Shown piece by piece: positions 7,053-10,971 of a DNA stretch of 10,971 bases. The notes beneath the pieces are model-generated. The model ran no database searches. It was given only the letters and a program-made list of their open reading frames with translations, and was not told the origin of the DNA. The position numbers and the translations under genes are program-made. The first letter of the stretch is position 1. Every line of letters starts with the position of its first letter. Origin of the DNA: Gammaproteobacteria bacterium (GTDB lineage: Bacteria > Pseudomonadota > Gammaproteobacteria > Pseudomonadales > UBA7434); the NCBI GenBank assembly GCA_024280785.1, contig JAJRPK010000041.1, positions 1 to 10,971 on the forward strand, given 5' to 3'.

Positions 7053-7086
7053 GCAGCCTCTGGGTGTTATAGCACTCAGGGGTTGC
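7053..7086 (+). repeat. 14-bp stem-loop with G-U wobbles on the plus strand
   Basis: GCAGCCTCTGGGTG (7053-7066) and CACTCAGGGGTTGC (7073-7086) pair over 14 positions with a 6-base loop, TTATAG. The three non-Watson-Crick positions are all G-U if the plus strand is transcribed but A-C if the minus strand is. That suggests a structured plus-strand RNA, such as a terminator stem or small RNA. The bases after it (GCTTAAGGTTTT) give only a weak T-tract. Confidence 0.5.
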
Positions 7087-7154
7087 GCTTAAGGTTTTAA
7101 AAAATAATGTGGGTGATTCCTGTTGATTATGGGAGTGTGCAGCTTAACATGTAA

Positions 7155-7170
7155 CTGTGTTTATATACAG
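7155..7170. promoter_or_regulatory. LexA/SOS-box-like operator
   Basis: CTGTGTTTATATACAG matches CTG-N10-CAG with an AT-rich centre, close to the E. coli LexA consensus. The nearest downstream gene start is the minus-strand 98-residue gene at 7023, followed by rhuM-fic. No confident -35/-10 pair could be placed, so the promoter it controls is inferred. Confidence 0.6.
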
Positions 7171-7332
7171 CCTAACTGTTATTTGGATTTTTATTTTTTA
7201 CTTTGATCCCAAAGTTTTTTCTGGAAATGATTTCACCGAAGGTGATCAAAATATATTCCTACTGACCCCGTTTTGTAGAAAAGTGAGCGCTGTCTATATC
7301 GTAAGCTCATCGTTACTATACTCACTTCGAAA

Positions 7333-7355
7333 TAGATCAAAAGGGTTTTGACCCC
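7333..7355 (+). repeat. 23-bp direct repeat, copy 1
   Basis: Identical over 23 bases to 9006-9028. Begins TAGATCAAAAGGG and ends TTTTGACCCC, and contains the small palindrome TCAAAA-GGG-TTTTGA. It directly abuts the point where the lipoprotein reading frame stops (7356), so it marks a junction. Confidence 0.85.
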
Positions 7356-7451
7356 TTAATCTATATAGGTATCATTTCCCATTGGCACAACCCCAGAGTT
7401 GGATGCACAACCCACTAAAAGCAATAGGGGAATAAGATATTTCAAATTCAT
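7356..7451 (-). pseudogene. lipoprotein N-terminal remnant (signal peptide and lipobox only)
   Basis: ATG 7451 starts M-N-L-K-Y-L-I-P-L-L-L-L-V-G-C-A-S-N, a classic lipoprotein signal peptide with lipobox L-V-G-C. Only 13 residues follow the lipidated Cys (S-G-V-V-P-M-G-N-D-T-Y-I-D) before a stop at the edge of the 23-bp repeat. Known small lipoproteins with a similar 'GxDTY' start continue for about 100 residues, so this looks cut by the repeat-linked rearrangement. The frame remains open upstream to 7628, but the signal peptide clearly marks the true start. The sequence at 7452-7638 contains no gene I recognise. Confidence 0.65.
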
Positions 7452-7638
7452 AGGTGTCTCGATTGTTTTGAGTGCTAACGCCCAAAGCAGTGATTTGACT
7501 CCACCCAGTCCGGCGCTCTTGTTAATTATCGGGAGGCAGATGAGAGTTTTCACATTACCGGCCAACCGCCAAGCTTTTTCACTCGGGTTTGACACCATGA
7601 GTGACGCTAATCCATAATCACAAAACAAATCATGGGCG

Positions 7639-7806
7639 ACAAGGAGTGTCGATATTCAAACCGGTAAGCTATTATCGGGTTATTTTCCCAAACGCGCGAA
7701 ACGGCTGATCTTAGAGTGGTGTACGTTACACAAAGAAGAGTTGCTCAATGATTGGGAGCTCGCCGAACGACGAAAACCGTTAAAGCCTATTCATCCGCTT
7801 GAATAA
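7639..7806 (+). pseudogene. DUF4160 protein, C-terminal fragment (copy 1)
   Basis: An open frame without a start encodes ...V-D-I-Q-T-G-K-L-L-S-G-Y-F-P, then L-I-L-E-W-C-T-L-H-K-E-E-L, then D-W-E-L-A-E-R-R-K-P-L-K-P-I-H-P-L-E and TAA. This is the conserved C-terminal part of DUF4160, usually about 80-100 residues and normally encoded just upstream of a DUF2442 gene, as here. The N-terminal ~30 residues are missing; the exact 5' break is uncertain and placed near 7639. DUF4160/DUF2442 pairs are often proposed to be toxin-antitoxin-like, but this is unproven. Confidence 0.75.
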
Positions 7807-7832
7807 TATGTAAGAGTTAGGACGTTGTCATC

Positions 7833-8084
7833 ATGTCTATACCGACGATTGTGAGTGCAGAGTACGTATCCGATTACGTCATTCGTATTGGCTTTGACGA
7901 TGGCGCTATGGGTGATGTCGACCTCGAACAAGAATTGTGGGGCGATGTGTTTTCGCCTTTAAAAGATATTGAGCTTTTCAAGCAATTCGAACTAAATCAA
8001 GATCTACATACTGTTGTATGGCCTACCGGTGCGGATTTTGCTCCAGAGTTTTTTTATGAGCGAGTGTGCGCTAATAGGCGATAA
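7833..8084 (+). CDS. DUF2442 domain protein
   Basis: An 83-residue protein of the DUF2442 family. It shows the expected pattern of an N-terminal beta-rich part (Y-V-S-D-Y-V-I-R-I-G-F-D-D-G), D-L-E-Q-E-L-W-G-D-V-F-S-P-L-K-D, F-K-Q-F-E-L-N and V-V-W-P-T-G-A-D-F-A-P-E-F-F-Y-E. The W-P-x-G-A-D motif is typical. AGGA lies 10 bases before ATG 7833. It appears complete. Its usual DUF4160 partner, 26 bases upstream, is only a fragment, so it is an orphan of that pair. Biochemical role unknown; a regulator or antitoxin-like role is a guess. Confidence 0.85.
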   Translation: MSIPTIVSAEYVSDYVIRIGFDDGAMGDVDLEQELWGDVFSPLKDIELFKQFELNQDLHTVVWPTGADFAPEFFYERVCANRR

Positions 8085-8112
8085 AAATATTTAGGCCAAG
8101 TCCTCTAACCCG

Positions 8113-8150
8113 ATTTCAAGGGGTCAGTGTCACTGCTGTCCCCTTGAAAT
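8113..8150. repeat. 11-bp perfect stem with nested hairpin between convergent genes
   Basis: ATTTCAAGGGG (8113-8123) pairs perfectly with CCCCTTGAAAT (8140-8150). Inside the loop CAGT (8125-8128) pairs with ACTG (8132-8135). A further pair, GGCCAAG (8094-8100) and CTTGGCC (8172-8178), encloses the whole. It lies between the ends of the DUF2442 gene (plus) and the dehydrogenase gene (minus), so it could act as a bidirectional terminator, although neither side has a good T-run. The A-A-G-G-G-G-T-C-A segment also occurs in inverse orientation in the 23-bp repeats. Confidence 0.6.
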
Positions 8151-8186
8151 CCAAAGCTAGCACTTCGAGAGCTTGGCCGCAGATAG

Positions 8187-8981
8187 CTACAAATCCGGCA
8201 ACTCACTAGGAATTAAATTCTCTTCGGACTTACCGTCTACACTCAACAGCTTACCCGTCACCCAAGCCGCCGCTGGCGAAGCCAAATAAAGTGCTGCGTT
8301 GGCGATATCCTCTACCGTGCCATTGCGTCGCATGGCCGTTCTTTCAATCATGACTTCTCTAATACTGGGGTCCATCATTTGAAGATAACCGGCCAATGAG
8401 TCGGTCTCTATTGCTCCCGGTAATACGGCATTGACGCGAATACGAGGTGACAAGTCCGCAGCGGATAAGCGAGTGAGTTGTGCCACTGCCGATTTTGTTA
8501 AGCTGTGCGCCAAGCTGCCACGAACTGCAAACTCGCCCGCCATCGAACCGATATTAATAATATTGCCACCGTTGCTGGCAAGTAAATGCGGTACGGCTAG
8601 CCGGCTCAACTCAAACGGTACCGACACATTAAAATGAAACGAAGATTCTAGCTTTGCAACCGTCGTTTCCATGAAGGGCTGCGATAAAGATCCGCCAGCG
8701 TTGTTGACGACAATATTTAAGCTACCAAGCTTATCAACAACATTATCGACCAGGCGCTGGAGAAATTTTAGATCGTTGACATCGCCAGGCATTACCAACA
8801 CTCGCCGACCCAGCGCGCGAATGGGTTCAGCGACGCTTTCGAGATCACTTTCGGTACGTGCTGTGAGCGCAATGTCTGCACCCGCATCAGCAAACAGTTT
8901 AGCTATGGCGGCGCCAATACCCTTACCTGCACCCGTTATGAGTGCGACTTTCCCATCCAAACGAAATTGTTCCAAGCTCAT
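8187..8981 (-). CDS. short-chain dehydrogenase/reductase with altered catalytic Tyr
   Basis: A 264-residue classical SDR-fold NAD(P)-dependent oxidoreductase. Cofactor motif T-G-A-G-K-G-I-G at 16-23, N-N-A-G at 93-96, Asn118 (F-N-V), active-site Ser146 (I-I-N-I-G-S-M-A-G) and Lys163 are all in place. The YxxxK position reads H-S-L-T-K, so the catalytic Tyr is His159 (codon CAC; TAC would be one transition away). The C-terminal G-K-L-L-S-V-D-G motif is normal. The fold should form and bind cofactor, but ordinary reductase activity is doubtful. The length is typical of the family; the substrate cannot be told from sequence. ATG 8981 has an AGAGAG-like site upstream. It is a single gene with no same-strand partner nearby. 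Its upstream region carries one copy of the 23-bp repeat, which may alter its promoter. Confidence 0.9.
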   Translation of the reverse strand: MSLEQFRLDGKVALITGAGKGIGAAIAKLFADAGADIALTARTESDLESVAEPIRALGRRVLVMPGDVNDLKFLQRLVDNVVDKLGSLNIVVNNAGGSLSQPFMETTVAKLESSFHFNVSVPFELSRLAVPHLLASNGGNIINIGSMAGEFAVRGSLAHSLTKSAVAQLTRLSAADLSPRIRVNAVLPGAIETDSLAGYLQMMDPSIREVMIERTAMRRNGTVEDIANAALYLASPAAAWVTGKLLSVDGKSEENLIPSELPDL

Positions 8982-9005
8982 AAGTTATCTCTCTATCAAT
9001 AATTG

Positions 9006-9028
9006 TAGATCAAAAGGGTTTTGACCCC
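9006..9028 (+). repeat. 23-bp direct repeat, copy 2
   Basis: Identical to 7333-7355, same orientation, 1,673 bases away. It lies 25 bases upstream of the dehydrogenase start. A second fold is possible here: ATCAAAAGG (9009-9017) with CCTTTTGAT (9034-9042). The two copies bracket the lipoprotein, DUF4160, DUF2442 and dehydrogenase segment. Confidence 0.85.
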
Positions 9029-9078
9029 ATTTTCCTTTTGATTTAGGGTCTTATATTAAACCACAAGCCAAACCGGCA

Positions 9079-9108
9079 TTGACTACACTGTAGTTTATTA
9101 GCTACACT
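9079..9108 (+). promoter_or_regulatory. promoter/operator of the HigBA-like locus
   Basis: TTGACT (9079-9084) and TACACT (9103-9108) form a plausible -35/-10 pair with an 18-base spacer, just before the toxin ATG at 9117. ACTACA-C-TGTAGT (9082-9094) is a perfect 6-bp inverted repeat overlapping the -35, and a third half-site CTACA lies at 9102-9106 within the -10. This is the expected arrangement for autorepression by the helix-turn-helix antitoxin. Confidence 0.55.
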
Positions 9109-9116
9109 TAATACCA

Positions 9117-9194
9117 ATGGAGATTCGTAAATATATCAAGGAAGATGGTTCGGCACCCGTTGACAATTGGCTGGTTGCAGTACAAAAAGAGTAA
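9117..9194 (+). pseudogene. RelE/HigB-like (Gp49 / HI1419-type) toxin, truncated
   Basis: The 25-residue frame M-E-I-R-K-Y-I-K-E-D-G-S-A-P-V-D-N-W-L matches the conserved N-terminus of the HI1419-type addiction-module toxins (phage Gp49-like, normally about 100 residues). It then ends V-A-V-Q-K-E-stop. The RelE-fold core and active-site residues are gone, so no toxin activity is expected. It lies directly upstream of its usual HI1420-type antitoxin, the typical toxin-first order, and keeps a plausible promoter. An internal deletion between the N-terminus and the gene end is the simplest explanation. Confidence 0.75.
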
Positions 9195-9199
9195 ACGTT

Positions 9200-9484
9200 A
9201 TGACTAGTCAAACTTTCAGCACCGAAGACTACCTAAACACACCACAAGATATTGCCGAATATCTTGACGCTGCGCTCGAGGACGGTAACGAACGATTGCT
9301 CTTAACCGCGTTACAAACCGTCGCTAAAGCTACCGGCGGCATGAGTGCACTGGCAAAACGCAGTGCGCTCAATCGCGAAAGTTTGTACCGCGCACTGTCA
9401 AAAAATGGTAACCCTCGCCTTAACACCTTAGCCGCTATCTTAAAAACTTACGGCTTGAGACTTTCTGTCTTACCCTTGGGCTAA
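9200..9484 (+). CDS. HigA-like (HI1420-type) addiction module antidote protein
   Basis: A 94-residue helix-turn-helix antitoxin. It opens with S-T-E-D-Y-L-N-T-P-Q-D-I-A-E-Y-L-D-A-A-L-E-D-G, the signature start of 'putative addiction module antidote' proteins. The HTH covers about residues 45-80, with G-M-S-A-L-A-K-R-S-A-L-N-R-E-S-L-Y-R-A-L-S and N-P-R-L-N-T-L-A-A-I-L-K. ATG 9200 begins 5 bases after the toxin-fragment stop and fits the family start; the in-frame TTG at 9167 adds 11 atypical residues. The family normally blocks its toxin and represses its own promoter. With the toxin destroyed it is an orphan antitoxin, possibly kept as a repressor or for anti-addiction. Confidence 0.88.
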   Translation: MTSQTFSTEDYLNTPQDIAEYLDAALEDGNERLLLTALQTVAKATGGMSALAKRSALNRESLYRALSKNGNPRLNTLAAILKTYGLRLSVLPLG

Positions 9485-9493
9485 AACCCTCGC

Positions 9494-9510
9494 ATTAAAG
9501 CGCCTTTAAT
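9494..9510. repeat. 7-bp perfect hairpin downstream of the antitoxin
   Basis: ATTAAAG and CTTTAAT form a 7-bp stem with the loop CGC, 10 bases after the antitoxin stop. No T-run follows, so terminator function is uncertain; it also immediately precedes the brnA-like remnant's ATG at 9512. Confidence 0.45.
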
Positions 9511-9511
9511 T

Positions 9512-9720
9512 ATGAAAATTTCAAAAAAAATCGACAGGCACTCAATGGAAAAACGTCGCTTCAATGAAAGACAACGATATTGATTTAAGCGATATCCCCG
9601 AACTCGATGATGCATTTTTTGCCAACGCCAAAATACGCACGCCAAAAAAGCAACCGGTTACGCTACGAGTCGATATCGACGTATTGGATTAGTTTAAACC
9701 TCAGGGCTATCAAACGCGCG
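9512..9720 (+). pseudogene. brnA-like (DUF4415/BrnA family) antitoxin remnant
   Basis: The frame from 9564 reads M-K-D-N-D-I-D-L-S-D-I-P-E-L-D-D, then T-L-R-V-D-I-D-V-L-D, stop, F-K-P-Q-G-Y-Q-T-R. This is the BrnA/DUF4415 pattern, in which 'VLxWFKxxGxGYQTRIN' is conserved. Three lesions are visible. The conserved Trp is a TAG stop (9690-9692). The likely true start, ATG 9512 (M-K-I-S-K-K), joins this frame only if one base is removed, most simply from the A8 run at 9523-9530. The 3' end breaks off at Y-Q-T-R, where DUF4160 sequence begins. No brnT toxin gene is present upstream. A shorter product from ATG 9564 (42 residues) would lack the DNA-binding C-terminus. Confidence 0.75.
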
Positions 9721-9798
9721 AAACGGCTGATCTTAGAGTGGTATACGTTACACAAAGAAGAGTGCTCCAGATATAGCCCTATTTCATATTTGCTATAA
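9711..9798 (+). pseudogene. DUF4160 fragment (copy 2), fused to the brnA remnant
   Basis: Bases 9711-9762 match 7689-7740 (first DUF4160 copy) at 51 of 52 positions and encode K-R-A-K-R-L-I-L-E-W-Y-T-L-H-K-E-E. A one-base deletion after GAAGAG then shifts the frame, and homology is lost after a few bases, with a stop at 9796. The left edge CAAACGCGCG is shared by brnA (Y-Q-T-R) and DUF4160 (P-K-R-A), so the two were probably joined at that short common sequence. Not functional. Confidence 0.8.
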
Positions 9799-9804
9799 CC
9801 CTGC

Positions 9805-10140
9805 TCATTCTGAGCAACCCACACAACGGGTTATTGCTGGATTAAACGCTAATCTACCCATGGCAATTTCCTCGCCGCAATGAGTACAGCACCCAAACTC
9901 CCCATTTTCAACACGTAGTAAGGCAGCCTGTATTTGTAGCAATTGCTGCTTCCGACGACGCTCTGACTCTAAGGCCATTTGCTGGCCCTGCAAAGCATCC
10001 ATACGGGACAGTCTGCCGACGCTACTTTGATCCAGGGTAACCGTCGCCGTCGAAGACTTAGAAATTGAATCGATATCCTCAATCTCGGATTTCAACGCGA
10101 GCAGTTGCGATTTAAATTTATCTATATCAATCAAGTTCAT
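9805..10140 (-). CDS. TraR/DksA-family C4 zinc-finger protein
   Basis: A 111-residue small member of the TraR/DksA family. Residues 1-75 form a predicted coiled coil with the V-G-R-L-S-R-M-D-A-L-Q motif typical of short DksA-like proteins. The zinc finger C-T-H-C (Cys85, Cys88) and C-V-G-C (Cys106, Cys109) is complete, with G-E-E-I and R-L-A-F-N-P between. Full DksA is about 150 residues; this short form lacks the long N-terminal region. The family binds RNA polymerase in the secondary channel and tunes transcription initiation, often with ppGpp; that is inferred. The stop codon is part of a small hairpin (GCTCA-TTC-TGAGC). ATG 10140 has no clear Shine-Dalgarno sequence. It looks intact and is the only gene of its strand between remnants. 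Confidence 0.9.
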   Translation of the reverse strand: MNLIDIDKFKSQLLALKSEIEDIDSISKSSTATVTLDQSSVGRLSRMDALQGQQMALESERRRKQQLLQIQAALLRVENGEFGCCTHCGEEIAMGRLAFNPAITRCVGCSE

Positions 10141-10226
10141 TCGAATTTAAAAAATAGTAACTAAAAAGTGAGTGGTCTTACCCCAATATAACCGGGCACT
10201 TAAAACAATATTCCAATAGTTTGTTA

Positions 10227-10418
10227 TCAACCAAACTCAGTTGATAAATCCGGCGCGGTCCAGCTGCCTTTCATATGATTGGTGTAGCCGGTGCGACTGA
10301 TACGCCAAATACCCTCCTCTTTACGGTATTCGTCTTCGTAATAAGACAAATGGCCCAGCAACCCTCTGCGGGAAGACGGTAGACTCAACAAATGATGAAT
10401 ATCGGAATTACCAAACCA
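10227..10418 (-). pseudogene. SnoaL-like (NTF2-fold) protein, C-terminal fragment
   Basis: The frame reads W-F-G-N-S-D-I-H-H-L-L-S, then G-L-L-G-H-L-S-Y-Y-E-D-E-Y, then G-I-W-R-I-S-R-T-G-Y-T-N-H and a stop at 10227. The G-x-W-x-I-x-x-T-G-Y end and the 'GLLGHLxYYxDEY' segment are typical of SnoaL-like/NTF2-fold proteins, where this is the last ~60 of about 140-170 residues. No start codon precedes it; its upstream side joins the stop codon of the AlgX-like gene at 10425 in the same frame. A 5'-truncated remnant is the best reading. Confidence 0.6.
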
Positions 10419-10424
10419 AAGAAA

Positions 10425-10971
10425 TCATTGATCTAAATCACGACCATCAGTAAACAGCTCTAACACCCACTGCGCTACTTTGAAATCACCCTGACTGCTC
10501 CAATGCGTATCGCTGGGAGAGTAAAAGTCGACGAAACCATTTTCAATCTCGGAAGCAATTTTTCCTTGTAAATCCACTGTGTTGGAAATGGCTTTGATCG
10601 CAGGTTTTTCGAGCACACTCAACGTCGCAATATCTTTACGCTCATCTACTATCCAAGGAGAATAAGCCGATAATTTATCGGGGGCCAGCATAATCACCAC
10701 AACCGTTTTTCCGTTCGCTTCAATTTTTTCTCGAAGAATCTGTAGACCACACTGGACCTTCTTAGGTAAATCTTCAGGCCACTTTTCTTTTCTTAGATCA
10801 TTTTCATAATACAGTAGATGGTCCTGCTTTCGATTACTGAACAAGTCATCACGCGAGAGTAAAACCTCTTGCGCTTTTAATTCACCAACCATACCCAACA
10901 CCAAAAAGAATTTGCTGCGCAGATAATTGACCGCTAAATAATAATCACCATGCCGGCGACGTACATCTCGA
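10425..10971 (-). CDS. AlgX/AlgJ-like O-acetyltransferase-family protein, partial
   Basis: The frame is open from the stop at 10425 through the right edge of the window, so the N-terminus lies beyond 10971; about 181 residues are visible. Recognisable segments are V-L-L-S-R-D-D-L-F-S (family V-L-x-G-x-D-x-W-L-F), Y-Y-E-N-D-L-R, V-V-V-I-M-L-A-P-D-K-L-S-A-Y and the catalytic-type D-T-H-W-S-S-Q-G. D-x-H-W is the Asp-His part of the SGNH-like dyad in AlgX/AlgJ, which transfer acetyl groups to exopolysaccharide in the periplasm. An upstream hydrophobic stretch (Y-L-R-S-K-F-F-L-V-L-G-M-V-G) may be a membrane anchor. The end is short (D-G-R-D-L-D-Q) and abuts a SnoaL remnant, so the C-terminus may be cut. 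Function in polysaccharide acetylation is inferred. Confidence 0.65.
   Translation of the reverse strand, partial: RDVRRRHGDYYLAVNYLRSKFFLVLGMVGELKAQEVLLSRDDLFSNRKQDHLLYYENDLRKEKWPEDLPKKVQCGLQILREKIEANGKTVVVIMLAPDKLSAYSPWIVDERKDIATLSVLEKPAIKAISNTVDLQGKIASEIENGFVDFYSPSDTHWSSQGDFKVAQWVLELFTDGRDLDQ

Larger units (their letters stand above)
7024..7332. other. 309-base intergenic region with regulatory structure
   Basis: No gene is supported. The plus-strand frame 7157-7351 has biased, hydrophobic composition, no ribosome site, and overlaps the repeat at 7333. The region holds a long wobble-paired hairpin (7053-7086) and a LexA-box-like sequence (7155-7170), both between the unknown 98-residue gene and the repeat-bounded segment to the right. 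It is probably the control region of the minus-strand pair. Confidence 0.55.

Noticed and set aside
7157..7351. 64-codon plus-strand frame in the intergenic region
   Set aside because: It begins inside the LexA-like box, lacks a ribosome site and has AT-driven hydrophobic composition.
7474..7526. Possible second attC-like site (CTAAC ... GTTAAT with AAAGC/GCTCTT pairing)
   Set aside because: Neither end box fits RYYYAAC or GTTRRRY fully and the inner stem is poor.
7399..7617. 72-codon plus-strand frame opposite the lipoprotein remnant
   Set aside because: It is antisense to a clear lipoprotein signal peptide and has no start support.
1..10971. CRISPR array, tRNA or rRNA
   Set aside because: No regularly spaced repeats, cloverleaf-like segments or rRNA-conserved blocks were seen on either strand by eye.

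Overview
The window looks like accessory, island-type chromosome of a Gram-negative proteobacterium, most likely a marine-type gammaproteobacterium. This rests on the mix of gene families (IS3 transposase, TraR/DksA protein, DUF4160/DUF2442, HigBA-like and BrnA-like toxin-antitoxin genes, a LexA box of the E. coli type), moderate GC and a lipobox signal peptide. Nothing in the window fixes the genus. No rRNA, tRNA or CRISPR array was seen.

Layout. 1-1038: palindromic sequence, a short attC-like hairpin, and a 3'-truncated IS3-family element on the minus strand. 1083-1271: C-terminal remnant of a Nudix hydrolase. 1272-1730: no confident gene. 1731-5325: the main intact system, an AAA+ ATPase (ietA-like) overlapping a large subtilisin-like S8 protease (ietS-like) on the plus strand. 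This pairing matches the IetAS plasmid-maintenance/anti-phage module. 5326-5674: non-coding, starting with a short tandem GGGGGCAT repeat. 5675-7023 (minus): a RhuM-Fic fusion protein preceded by a small unknown gene, with a good LexA/SOS box about 130 nt upstream. 7333-9028: a segment bounded by two exact 23-bp direct repeats. It holds a beheaded lipoprotein, a DUF4160 remnant, an intact DUF2442 gene and a short-chain dehydrogenase whose catalytic tyrosine position is histidine. 9079-9799: toxin-antitoxin debris, made of a truncated HigB/Gp49-like toxin, its intact antitoxin, a broken brnA-like antitoxin and a second DUF4160 scrap fused to brnA at a 10-base shared sequence. 9805-10971 (minus): a small TraR/DksA zinc-finger gene, a SnoaL-like remnant and the C-terminal part of an AlgX/AlgJ-like protein running off the window.

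How it fits together. The IetAS pair and the RhuM-Fic locus are conflict/defence-type genes; the second may be DNA-damage inducible. Around them are at least eight gene fragments, two repeat families and an IS remnant, so this is a hotspot of repeated gain and decay. The best leads are the IetAS module, the SOS-box-linked RhuM-Fic locus with its unknown partner, the dehydrogenase with an altered catalytic residue, and the brnA/DUF4160 chimeric junction. IetAS as a system is already described, and I found no clear evidence of a wholly new system. The least characterised part is the 98-residue protein next to RhuM-Fic.
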